This document shows, piece after piece, positions 17,737 through 25,758 of a stretch of DNA of 64,000 nt (position 1 is the first letter of the stretch; each line of letters starts with the position of its first letter). This DNA comes from Sphaerisporangium fuscum (GTDB lineage: Bacteria; Actinomycetota; Actinomycetes; Streptosporangiales; Streptosporangiaceae): positions 1 to 64,000 of the forward strand of contig NZ_JAHDTF010000010.1 of NCBI RefSeq assembly GCF_018531465.1, in the 5' to 3' direction. The translations under genes and the position numbers were made by a program. The notes beneath the pieces were generated by a model that saw only the letters and a program-made list of their open reading frames with translations, was not told the DNA's origin and made no database searches.

Positions 17737-18566
17737 TGGCCGGGATCGCCCTGCCGGCGCGCCGCCGGCCGTACCGTCTGGCGCCCGCGGCCGTCGTCCT
17801 CGCCCTGCTGGTCGTGGCGGTGGCCGCACCGGAGGTGCTGACCGGCGCCGACCCCCTCGCGGCCGACCCGCTGCAGGCGCTGCGGCCCCCCGGCGCCGCC
17901 CACTGGTTCGGCACCGACCACCTCGGCCGCGACGTCCTCGCCCGGGTCGTGCACGGGGCACGCCACTCCACGGGCATCGGCCTGCTCGCGGTCGGGCTGG
18001 CCGCGGGCGCCGGCGTGCTGACCGGCCTGGCGGCGGGGCTGTCGCCCCGCTGGGCCGACGAGGCGCTCGCCCGGTCGCTCGACGTCCTGTCGACCCTCCC
18101 CGAACTGCTCCTCGCCCTGTTCGTCATCGCGATCACCGGGCCGGGCACCGGCAGCGTGATCGTCGCGATCGGCGTCGCCCAGATCCCCACCTACGCCCGC
18201 GTCGTCCGCGCGCAGACCTTCGTCGTACGGCGGTCGGCGTACGTCGAGCAGGCCGTGACGTTCGGCCTGCCCCGGGCGGTCCTGATCGTGCGGCACGTGC
18301 TGCCCAACGTCCTCGGGCCGATCCCGGTGCTGGCCACCGTCGGGCTCGGGCAGGCGATCATCGCCGCCTCCGGGCTCAGCTTCCTCGGGCTGGGCCCGCA
18401 GCCGCCCTCCCCGGAGTGGGGCGCGATGCTGTCGGAGGCCCGCGGGTACCTGCGCATCGCCTCGTGGGAGGCGCTGTTCCCGGCGGCCGCGATCATCGCC
18501 ACGGTCGCCTGCCTGACCGTGACCGGACGGCGCCTGCAACGCCGCTTCGACGGGAGAACCCGATGA
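17736..18566 (+). CDS. ABC transporter permease, DppC/OppC type
   Basis: About 276 residues. The N-terminal helix is followed by the DppC hallmark HWFGTDHLGRDVLARVVHGARHS, then helices and the EAA loop (AYVEQAVTFGLPRAVLIVRHVLPNVLGP). The SGLSFLGLGPQPPSPEWGAMLSE stretch is nearly diagnostic for OppC-like permeases. It pairs with the preceding permease to form the membrane channel of the importer. It overlaps the ATPase gene by four bases (ATGA). Nothing unusual is missing. Confidence 0.93.
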   Translation: MAGIALPARRRPYRLAPAAVVLALLVVAVAAPEVLTGADPLAADPLQALRPPGAAHWFGTDHLGRDVLARVVHGARHSTGIGLLAVGLAAGAGVLTGLAAGLSPRWADEALARSLDVLSTLPELLLALFVIAITGPGTGSVIVAIGVAQIPTYARVVRAQTFVVRRSAYVEQAVTFGLPRAVLIVRHVLPNVLGPIPVLATVGLGQAIIAASGLSFLGLGPQPPSPEWGAMLSEARGYLRIASWEALFPAAAIIATVACLTVTGRRLQRRFDGRTR

Positions 18567-20362
18567 CCGAGATCGCCGACCGCCGGGCACCGGGGACGTA
18601 CGGGGGGACGACGGCCGGAGGGGAGGAGCGGGGGATCGACGCCGCCTCGCCCGTGGTGTCGGTGGCCGACCTGCGGGTCGCCTTCCCCGCCGCCGGGGTC
18701 GAGGCCGTGCGAGGCGTGTCGTTCACGATCGGCCCGGGCGAGTGCGTCGCCATCGTGGGCGAGTCGGGCTCGGGCAAGAGCGTGACCGCGCGCTCGCTCC
18801 TCGGCCTGGCGGGGCCCGGCGCCGTGGTGACCGCCACCCGGCTGGAACTGGGCGGCCGGGACGCCCGGTCGTTCCGCCCGGCGGACTGGCGGCGGCTGCG
18901 CGGACGGCACGCCGGCCTGGTCCTTCAGGACGCCCTGGTCTCGCTCGACCCGCTGCGCACCGTCGGCGCCGAGATAAGCGAGGCGCTCGCCGCGCACCCT
19001 TCCCTGCCGAGGGGCGGGCGCACGGCGCGGGTGCTGGAGCTGCTGGAGGCGGTGGGCGTCCCCGAGCCCGCGGTGCGGGCCCGGCAGCACCCCCACCAGC
19101 TCTCGGGCGGGCTGCGGCAGCGCGCGCTCATCGCCTCGGCGATCGCCGCCGAACCGCCGCTGGTCATCGCCGACGAGCCGACCACCGCGCTCGACGTCAC
19201 CGTCCAGGCGCAGATCCTCCGGCTGCTCGCCGAGCGCCGGGCCGGCGGCACGTCGCTGCTGCTGATCAGCCATGACCTGGCCGTCGTCTCCTCCATCGCC
19301 GACCGGGTCCTGGTGATGAAGGACGGGACCGTCGTCGAGGAGGGGACGGCCGGGGAGGTCCTGACCGCCCCGGCCCACCCGTACACGCGGACGCTGCTCG
19401 CCGCCGTCCCCTCCGCCGCCTCGCGCGGCACCCGCCTGTCACGGCCCGCGGTCCCGGCGGCGAACGCGGCGCCACCGGCTGCCGGCCTGGCACGGCCCGC
19501 GGGCGGCGGGACGCCGGGACCGGCGGCGCCACCGGTTCCCGGCCGCGGGGCGGACACCGGGCCGTCGCCTGCCGGGCCGCCGCGCTCCGCGCCCGTGCTG
19601 ACCGTCTCAGGCCTGTCGGTCTCCTATCCCGGCCGCCGGGCGGTGGACGGGGTGTCGTTCGCCCTGCACCCGGGGGAGACGCTCGGGCTGGTGGGCGAGT
19701 CGGGGTCGGGCAAGACGACGGTGGCCCGGCTGGTCCTCGGGCTGCTCGCGCCGTCGGAGGGCGAGGTCCTGCTCGGGGGCCGCAGGTGGAGCGGTGTGCC
19801 CGAGCGGCGGCGCCGTCCGTACCGCTCGGCGATCCAGCTCATCTCGCAGAACCCGCTGGACTCCTTCGATCCCCGGCTGACGGTCGCCCGCCTGGTGGCC
19901 GAGCCGCTGCGCGGCCTGCCGCGCGGGCGGCGCGCGGAGCGGGCCCTCGAACTGCTCGACCGGGTCGGGCTCCCGCCGGAGACGGCAGGGCGTCACCCGC
20001 GCGAGCTGTCCGGCGGGCAGCGTCAGCGGGTGGCGATCGCCCGTGCTCTCGGCCCCCGTCCCGAGGTGCTGGTCTGCGACGAGCCGGTCTCGGCGCTGGA
20101 CGTCTCCATCCAGGCACAGGTTCTCGACCTGCTCGCCGACATCCAGGCCGAGGAGGGCACCGCGCTGCTGTTCATCTCCCACGACCTCGGGGTCGTCCAC
20201 CACCTGTCCGACCGGGTGCTGGTGATGAAGGACGGCCGCGTGGTGGAGGAGGGCGAGGTGGACGAGGTGTTCCTCCGTCCCCGGCACCCCTACACACAGG
20301 CCCTGGTGGCCGCCGTCCCCCGCCTGACGGGAGCGGCCTCGCAGCCGAGCGGAGCGAGGTGA
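18563..20362 (+). CDS. fused double ABC ATPase, DppD-DppF type
   Basis: A 599-residue protein carrying two complete nucleotide-binding domains. Domain 1 (about residues 33-290) has Walker A GESGSGKS, signature LSGGLRQR, Walker B PLVIADEPT and the oligopeptide-ATPase C-terminal extension ending AHPYTRTLLAAVPS. Domain 2 (about 345-590) has GESGSGKT, LSGGQRQR, VLVCDEPVSALD and RHPYTQALVAAVP. A Pro/Ala/Gly-rich linker of about 50 residues joins them. Most peptide importers use two separate ATPases, and the fusion gives a fixed 1:1 stoichiometry. The fused form is known in other actinomycetes. It energises the importer encoded by the three preceding genes and is the last gene of the operon. Confidence 0.93.
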   Translation: MTEIADRRAPGTYGGTTAGGEERGIDAASPVVSVADLRVAFPAAGVEAVRGVSFTIGPGECVAIVGESGSGKSVTARSLLGLAGPGAVVTATRLELGGRDARSFRPADWRRLRGRHAGLVLQDALVSLDPLRTVGAEISEALAAHPSLPRGGRTARVLELLEAVGVPEPAVRARQHPHQLSGGLRQRALIASAIAAEPPLVIADEPTTALDVTVQAQILRLLAERRAGGTSLLLISHDLAVVSSIADRVLVMKDGTVVEEGTAGEVLTAPAHPYTRTLLAAVPSAASRGTRLSRPAVPAANAAPPAAGLARPAGGGTPGPAAPPVPGRGADTGPSPAGPPRSAPVLTVSGLSVSYPGRRAVDGVSFALHPGETLGLVGESGSGKTTVARLVLGLLAPSEGEVLLGGRRWSGVPERRRRPYRSAIQLISQNPLDSFDPRLTVARLVAEPLRGLPRGRRAERALELLDRVGLPPETAGRHPRELSGGQRQRVAIARALGPRPEVLVCDEPVSALDVSIQAQVLDLLADIQAEEGTALLFISHDLGVVHHLSDRVLVMKDGRVVEEGEVDEVFLRPRHPYTQALVAAVPRLTGAASQPSGAR

Positions 20363-20504
20363 TCGAACGAGGCCATCGAGCAGGTGGCCTGAGCGCGAAG
20401 ATTTCCGACATTTCACTTTTTGGGCGTGCAAAGTCTTGCCGCCCGTTACCCAAAGCTGATCGAATGGTGCGGCCCTCAAGCAAGAACGCGCAAAAGGAGC
20501 AGGC

Positions 20505-22289
20505 GTGCAGATCAGCTTTCGGCGTTGGGCGGTGGGGCTGGCGGCGGCGACGCTGTCCGCGTTCACGGTCGTGCCGTCGGGACCCGCGGAGGCCAAGCAG
20601 CCTCCCGTCGACGTGCAGCTACTGTCGATCACCGACCTCCATGGATACCTGAAGCCGCAGAGCGACGCCGCCAACGGCACCGTGAAGGACGCCCAGGGGA
20701 ACACCATCGTCGTGGGCGGCGCCCCCTACATCGCCACCCACCTGAAGAACCTCAGGGCGGGCCACCGCAACTCGATCACCTTCTCGACCGGCGACAACTT
20801 CAGCGGCTGGCCCAACGAGGTGTCGTTCCACATGGACGAGCCGACCATCGAGTTCCTCAACTCCATCGGAGTGCAGTTCTCCGCCGTCGGCAACCACGAG
20901 CTCGACCTCTCCATGGAGTTCCTGCGCGACCACATGGAGCGGGGCGGCTGCTTCAGCACCATCGACGTCGACAGCTGCTTCACCGACTCCAGCGGCCGAC
21001 GCTTCCACGGCGCCGACTTCCCGTTCCTGTCGGCCAACATCACCCCCAAGGGCTCCACCAAGCCGATCCTCCCGCCGTACGTGATCAAGTACGTGGAGGC
21101 CGGGCGCGGGCACAAGCGCATCCCGATCGGCTTCATCAACCTCACGACCCCGACCACGGTCGAGGGGTCGACCTCCTACCAGCCGGGCCTGGACAACCTG
21201 CCCATGCTGGAGACGGCGAACAAGTACGCGGCCGAGCTCAAGCGGCGCGGCGTCGAGGCGATCATCGCCAACGTCCACGAGGGCGGCACCGCCGGGGACG
21301 TCTTCGACCGGTGCAACACCAACCCCACCGGGCCGGTCTTCGACTTCGCCAGGCAGGTCACCCCGGACATCGACGCGATCGTCACCGGTCACTGGCACGC
21401 GCTGTTCAACTGCACCGTCCCCGACCCGGCCGGCAACCCGCGCCCGGTCGTCGAGGCGGCCAACCACGGCCGCCTGATCAGCGAGATCAACCTCAAGATC
21501 GACCCGAAGACCCGGGACGTGATCCGTTCCGCCACCGTCTCCGTCAACCACCCCGTCACCCGGGACGTCACCCCCGACCCGGCCGCGGCGAAGATGGTCG
21601 ACTACTGGCTGGCCCGGTCCGACCAGACGTACGCCCGTCCCATCGGCAAGATCAGCGGTGACATCACCCGCGCCCGCGCCGCCGACGGCGAGAGCACGCT
21701 CGGCAACCTGATCGCCGACGCCGAGTACGCCGACTCCCAGCGGACCGAGGGCGGGAAGGCCGACCTCGCGCTGGTCGCCACCGCCCCGCTGAAGGGCTCC
21801 AACAGCCTGCGCGGCGACCTGCGCTTCGCCAAGGGGAGCAACCCGGCCGACGCCGACGGCACCGTGCTGTTCGGCGAGGCCCGCGCCGTGTACGGCTACG
21901 CCAACCCGGTGCTCACCGTCTCCCTCAGCGGGCAGCAGATCGACCAGGCGCTCGAACAGCAGTGGCAGACCCAGGCCGACGGCACCGTGAAGTTCACCCC
22001 CTTCGCCGTCTCGGCCAACGTGCGCTACTCCTACGACGCCCGCAAGCCGGTCGGCGAGCGCGTCGACCCGGCCGGCGTGCTGATCAACGGCGCGACCCTC
22101 GACCCCTCGCGCACCTACCGGGTGGCGGGACTCGCCTACACCTTCATCGGCGGGGACGGCTTCACCGCCTTCACCGGTTTCACCGACCCCGTGCGCGGCT
22201 CCCGCGACTACGAGGCCTTCCGGTCGTACTTCGCCGACGGCCGGACGGTGGCGCCGCCCGCGCTGGACCGCGTCACCGCGGCCGGGTGA
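20505..22289 (+). CDS. secreted bifunctional metallophosphatase/5'-nucleotidase
   Basis: A 594-residue UshA/YfkN-type enzyme that hydrolyses extracellular nucleotides to nucleosides and phosphate. A signal peptide ends near PAEAK (residue 31). The metallophosphatase domain has its metal ligands in SITDLHGYL, STGDNFSGWP, AVGNHELD and GHWHALF; the C-terminal 5'-nucleotidase domain starts around residue 385 (RPIGKISGDI, then STLGNLIADAEY) and binds the base with aromatic residues near the end (LAYTFIGGDGF). The GTG start is preceded by AAAAGGAGC. Two CysCys pairs in the phosphatase domain fit secretion. The gene is monocistronic and ends at a strong terminator. Phosphate control is likely for this class, but I see no clear Pho box. 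Confidence 0.93.
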   Translation: MQISFRRWAVGLAAATLSAFTVVPSGPAEAKQPPVDVQLLSITDLHGYLKPQSDAANGTVKDAQGNTIVVGGAPYIATHLKNLRAGHRNSITFSTGDNFSGWPNEVSFHMDEPTIEFLNSIGVQFSAVGNHELDLSMEFLRDHMERGGCFSTIDVDSCFTDSSGRRFHGADFPFLSANITPKGSTKPILPPYVIKYVEAGRGHKRIPIGFINLTTPTTVEGSTSYQPGLDNLPMLETANKYAAELKRRGVEAIIANVHEGGTAGDVFDRCNTNPTGPVFDFARQVTPDIDAIVTGHWHALFNCTVPDPAGNPRPVVEAANHGRLISEINLKIDPKTRDVIRSATVSVNHPVTRDVTPDPAAAKMVDYWLARSDQTYARPIGKISGDITRARAADGESTLGNLIADAEYADSQRTEGGKADLALVATAPLKGSNSLRGDLRFAKGSNPADADGTVLFGEARAVYGYANPVLTVSLSGQQIDQALEQQWQTQADGTVKFTPFAVSANVRYSYDARKPVGERVDPAGVLINGATLDPSRTYRVAGLAYTFIGGDGFTAFTGFTDPVRGSRDYEAFRSYFADGRTVAPPALDRVTAAG

Positions 22290-22308
22290 CCCTCTCCCGG
22301 ACGTGACC

Positions 22309-22343
22309 CGAAAGGCCTGCCGGCTCCGCCGGCAGGCCTTTCG
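22309..22343. terminator. strong bidirectional hairpin terminator
   Basis: CGAAAGGCCTGCCGG (22309-22323) and CCGGCAGGCCTTTCG (22329-22343) form a perfect 15-bp stem with a five-base loop. It sits between the convergent nucleotidase and histidine kinase genes, and the AAA/TTT part of the stem provides a short U-run on both transcripts. Confidence 0.9.
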
Positions 22344-22353
22344 CTGTGCGCGG

Positions 22354-23370
22354 TCAGCGAGAGACGCCGGCGGCCAGGGGAAGCTGGAGGACGAAACACG
22401 CGCCCCCGGTCGAGGACTCCTCGACGCGGATGGAGCCGCGGTGGGCCAGGGCGACGTCCTTCACCAGGGCCAGGCCGAGGCCGGTCCCCTCCAGGTCGCG
22501 CTCCGGGGCCGTCCTGAGGCGGACGAACCGCTCGAAGATCCGCTCCCGGTCGACCTTGGCGATGCCGTGCCCGTCGTCGCACACCGCCAGCTCCGCCTTG
22601 CCGTGGGTCCGGTAGACCTCGACGTCCACGACGGAGTCGGCGTAGCGCTGGGCGTTGTCGAGCAGGTTGGCCAGCGCCCGGCACATCTCGCTGCGGACGA
22701 CGTCGACCATCACCCCGCGGGTGAGGCACAGGTCGATCGGGTGCCGGTCGCTCCGCCGGCGCACCTCGTGCCGCACGAACTCGCCCAGATCCAGCACCTC
22801 GTGACCACCGGGCGACTCCGCGTCGTTCATCTGGGCCATGAACAGCAGGTCGGAGACGATGGCCTCCAGCCGCTCGACCCCGTCGAGCGCGTGGTCGACG
22901 AGGGCCGTCGCGTCGAGCTGCTCGGGGTGCAGCCGCGCCTCCTCCAGCTCCGTGCGCAGGCCGGTGATGGGTGAGCGCATCTCGTGGGAGACGTTGGAGG
23001 CGTACTGCCGCTCACGGTCCAGCATGTCCAGCGTCTTGTTGACGCACCTGACGAGCTGGCTGATCTGGGCCGGGTCGTGCCCCAGGCCGAGCTGGTCGTG
23101 GCGGTCCCTCTCGTTGATCCCGGTGAGCTCCCTCGCGATGGCGGCGATCCGCACCAGCAGCCTGCGGCCCAGCGCGCGCCCGCCGAGGACGGCCAGCAAG
23201 ATCACCACGGTGCCGGAGAGGGCATTCAGAGATGCGCGATCGCCCGCCCCCGGCGCGCGGGCGTCTCGCCGCCACGAGATCATCGTCCTCACCGGTCGTC
23301 CCCCCGTCCCGGCGCGGCCGGGCATCCGCGTGTCCAGGCGTCGCCGGAGTGACGTGACGGGAATCGCCAC
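22354..23370 (-). CDS. sensor histidine kinase, N-terminally short and without adjacent response regulator
   Basis: A 338-residue HAMP-HisKA-HATPase kinase. One hydrophobic segment (about residues 48-66, ALSGTVVILLAVLGGRAL) is followed by a HAMP-like linker, the HisKA box SNVSHEMRSPITGLRTELEEA with the phosphorylated His, the N box LANLLDNAQRYA, and glycine boxes DDGHGIAKVDRERIFERF and GTGLGLALVKD. Members usually have a first transmembrane helix plus a sensor loop of 60-150 residues before the HAMP. Here these are absent and no frame upstream encodes them. No response regulator is adjacent. The start codon (GTG at 23370) has no good ribosome site. It may be a truncated remnant or an orphan kinase acting with a distant partner. 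Confidence 0.8.
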   Translation of the reverse strand: MAIPVTSLRRRLDTRMPGRAGTGGRPVRTMISWRRDARAPGAGDRASLNALSGTVVILLAVLGGRALGRRLLVRIAAIARELTGINERDRHDQLGLGHDPAQISQLVRCVNKTLDMLDRERQYASNVSHEMRSPITGLRTELEEARLHPEQLDATALVDHALDGVERLEAIVSDLLFMAQMNDAESPGGHEVLDLGEFVRHEVRRRSDRHPIDLCLTRGVMVDVVRSEMCRALANLLDNAQRYADSVVDVEVYRTHGKAELAVCDDGHGIAKVDRERIFERFVRLRTAPERDLEGTGLGLALVKDVALAHRGSIRVEESSTGGACFVLQLPLAAGVSR

Positions 23371-23545
23371 CGCTCGATGGCGGGCGCCGGGTCGCGCCGC
23401 GCCGGAAGGCGCCGGGCGGAGACGATTGATTCCCCCGAACTCCTCACTTTACGCGCTCGTAGCCGCCTGGGCACGCTCGGCGATCACACCGTGCGCCCCG
23501 GCCGTCGCCGGTGGTCGGATATCAATCCCGGCGGGGAACCGGCCG
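23371..23545. other. intergenic between histidine kinase and ABC-F gene
   Basis: No coding bias is evident. The missing N-terminal sensor part of the divergent kinase would be expected here and is not found in any frame. The right-hand part leads into the promoter of the ABC-F gene. Confidence 0.4.
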
Positions 23546-23575
23546 TACACTAGGCGTATGCGCTCCCCTGACTGA
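23546..23575 (+). promoter_or_regulatory. -10 box and leaderless mini-ORF ahead of the ABC-F gene
   Basis: TACACT (23546-23551) is a good -10 hexamer. Six bases later lies ATG CGC TCC CCT GAC TGA (23558-23575), a five-codon leaderless-type mini-ORF (MRSPD). The ABC-F start is a further 114 bases downstream. Leader peptides in front of antibiotic-resistance ABC-F genes are known to control attenuation, so a regulatory role is possible. Confidence 0.4.
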
Positions 23576-23689
23576 TCAGCGCGCTCACGGAAGCGGGCCG
23601 AGCCGCGCGGCCGCCCTGCGTCATCCCCGCTTAGTTCCGAAGGCATCTCCTGCCCCATCGTTCCCCGCTCTCGGAGTTCTCCCTCAGCC

Positions 23690-25288
23690 ATGATCATCGC
23701 CTCTGACATCGAACTGCGCGCCGGTGCCCGCCTGCTCATCGAAGGGGCGTCCTTCCGCGTCAACCCCGGTGACCGCATCGGCCTGGTCGGCCGCAACGGC
23801 GCCGGCAAGACCACCCTGTGCAAGGTCCTCGCCGGTGAGGGCCTCCCGGCCGCCGGCACCGTCAGCACCACCGGCAGCGTCGGCTACCTCCCGCAGGACC
23901 CCCGCACCGGAGACCTGCAGGTCATCGCCAGCGACCGCATCCTGTCGGCGCGCGGCCTCGACCAGGTGCTGCGCGAGCTGCGCGAGGCCGAGCTCGGCAT
24001 GGCGTCCGACGACACGCGTGTGCGCGACCGCGCGGTCCGTGCGTACGGCCGCCTGGAGGACCGCCTGCACGTGCTCGGCGGGTACGCCGCGGAGGCCGAG
24101 GCGGCGTCGATCGCCTCCAGCCTCGGTCTGCCCGACCGGGTGCTCAAGCAGCCCCTCGAGACGCTCTCCGGAGGGCAGCGCCGCCGGGTCGAACTGGCCC
24201 GAATCCTGTTCAGCGGGGCGGAGACTCTCCTGCTTGACGAGCCGACAAACCACCTCGATGCGGACTCAATCGGGTGGCTTCGTGATTTTTTACGATCCCA
24301 CCAGGGCGGCTTGATCATTATTAGCCACGATGTCGGCCTCCTTGAAGCAACGGTCAACAGGGTCCTGCACCTCGACGCCAACCGCGGCGTCATCGACACC
24401 TACAACGTCGACTGGAAGACCTATCTCGCCCAGCGCGAGAGCGACGAGCGCCGCAGGAAGCGCGAGCGCGCCAACGCCGAGCGCCAGGCCTCGCAGCTGC
24501 TGCAGCAGGCCGACCGCATGCGGGCCAAGGCCACCAAGGCCAAGGCCGCGCAGGACATGGAGCGCCGGGCCAAGCGCCTGCTGGCGGGTGTCGAGGAGGA
24601 GCGGCGCAGCGACAAGGTCGCCAAGCTGCGCTTCCCCGACCCGGCGCCCTGCGGGCGCACCCCGCTGGCCGCGACCGGGCTGTCGAAGTCGTACGGCTCG
24701 CTGGAGGTCTTCACCGACGTCGACGCCGCCGTCGACCGGGGGAGCCGCGTGGTCGTGCTCGGCCTGAACGGCGCCGGGAAGACCACCCTGCTGCGCATGC
24801 TCGGCGGGCTCGAGGAGCCCGACAGCGGCGAGATCCGCCCGGGGCACGGGCTCAAGCTGGGCTACTACGCCCAGGAGCACGAGACCCTGGACGCCGGGCG
24901 CAGCGTGCTGGAGAACATGCGATCGGCCGGTCCCGACGTCCCTGACGTCGTCCTTCGCAAGGTCCTCGGCTCGTTCCTGTTCTCAGGTGACGACGCCGAG
25001 AAGCCCGCGTCCGTCCTGTCGGGAGGCGAGAAGACGCGACTGGCCCTGGCCACGCTGGTGCTGTCGAGCGCCAACGTGCTTCTGCTGGACGAGCCCACGA
25101 ACAACCTCGACCCGGTGAGCCGAGATCAGGTACTTTCTGCGCTGAGGTCCTATTCTGGGGCAATTGTCCTTGTTACACATGATGAGGGTGCCGTAGAGGC
25201 CCTACGACCGGATAGGGTGATCTTGCTACCAGACGGAGTTGAAGACGCGTGGAGCGACGAATTTTCCGATCTTGTGGCACTTGCCTGA
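23690..25288 (+). CDS. ABC-F family ATPase, ribosome-associated
   Basis: A 532-residue soluble protein with two ABC domains and no membrane segments. Domain 1 has Walker A GRNGAGKT (residues 34-41), signature LSGGQRRR (159-166), Walker B LLLDEPTN (180-187) and ISHD. A Lys/Arg/Glu/Ala-rich linker (about 240-310, YLAQRESDERRRKRERAN) is the P-site tRNA interaction motif type. Domain 2 has GLNGAGKT, LSGGEKTR, LLLDEPTN and VTHDE. ABC-F proteins bind the ribosomal E site and either relieve stalling or protect against antibiotics. This branch is conserved in actinomycetes next to the small HTH protein that follows. Two patches after the Walker B motifs have unusual codons, including a TTA at codon 201 (see findings). 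No strong ribosome site is visible before the ATG. Confidence 0.92.
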   Translation: MIIASDIELRAGARLLIEGASFRVNPGDRIGLVGRNGAGKTTLCKVLAGEGLPAAGTVSTTGSVGYLPQDPRTGDLQVIASDRILSARGLDQVLRELREAELGMASDDTRVRDRAVRAYGRLEDRLHVLGGYAAEAEAASIASSLGLPDRVLKQPLETLSGGQRRRVELARILFSGAETLLLDEPTNHLDADSIGWLRDFLRSHQGGLIIISHDVGLLEATVNRVLHLDANRGVIDTYNVDWKTYLAQRESDERRRKRERANAERQASQLLQQADRMRAKATKAKAAQDMERRAKRLLAGVEEERRSDKVAKLRFPDPAPCGRTPLAATGLSKSYGSLEVFTDVDAAVDRGSRVVVLGLNGAGKTTLLRMLGGLEEPDSGEIRPGHGLKLGYYAQEHETLDAGRSVLENMRSAGPDVPDVVLRKVLGSFLFSGDDAEKPASVLSGGEKTRLALATLVLSSANVLLLDEPTNNLDPVSRDQVLSALRSYSGAIVLVTHDEGAVEALRPDRVILLPDGVEDAWSDEFSDLVALA

Positions 25289-25402
25289 TCTTAATTTGAG
25301 CGGGTACGGATCTTTTCCCACGGAGTAGGTAGCCGATCCGGCTGAAATGACTGATCATGGCGTGAGTAACGCTGCGGAAGTCTGGCACTACAGGAGGTAC
25401 TC

Positions 25403-25618
25403 GTGGCCGAGACTCTGAAGAAGGGCACCCGGGTGACCGGGGCCGACCGTGAAAAACTGGCCGCCGATCTCAAGAAGCGCTACGCCGCGGGTGAGAGCAT
25501 CCGCGCGCTGGCCGCCTCGACCGGCAGGTCATACGGGTTCATCCACCGCATCCTCAGCGAGTCCGGCGTGACTCTGCGGGGGCGCGGCGGAGCCACCCGA
25601 GGCAAGTCGAAGCGCTAG
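25403..25618 (+). CDS. small helix-turn-helix protein
   Basis: A 71-residue basic protein with a GTG start after the very strong ribosome site AGGAGG. It contains an HTH of the resolvase/Mor-like type: residues 16-55, DREKLAADLKKRYAAGESIRALAASTGRSYGFIHRIL, where SIRALAASTGRSYGFIHRIL spans helix-turn-helix, followed by a basic RGRGGATRGKSKR tail. Small proteins of this kind are widely conserved in actinomycetes, often between an ABC-F gene and an enoyl-CoA hydratase-like gene as here. The target is unknown; DNA binding is inferred from the fold and charge. Confidence 0.85.
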   Translation: MAETLKKGTRVTGADREKLAADLKKRYAAGESIRALAASTGRSYGFIHRILSESGVTLRGRGGATRGKSKR

Positions 25619-25758
25619 AAGCCGCCTCGGATACGCGCGACCGCAGCCGCTCGTCCCGTTCAGTCGGTACCCGTCCCGCCCGCGCCGGTAGAATCTGATT
25701 CTGGAACCTCCACTGGGTTCGGGCGTGACGGGACAGCGACACACGGACGGAGCGGGCG

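Noticed and set aside
20363-20504. Pho box upstream of the 5'-nucleotidase
   Set aside because: Only one GTTACCC-like element was found, not the tandem 11-base repeats expected of a PhoP site.
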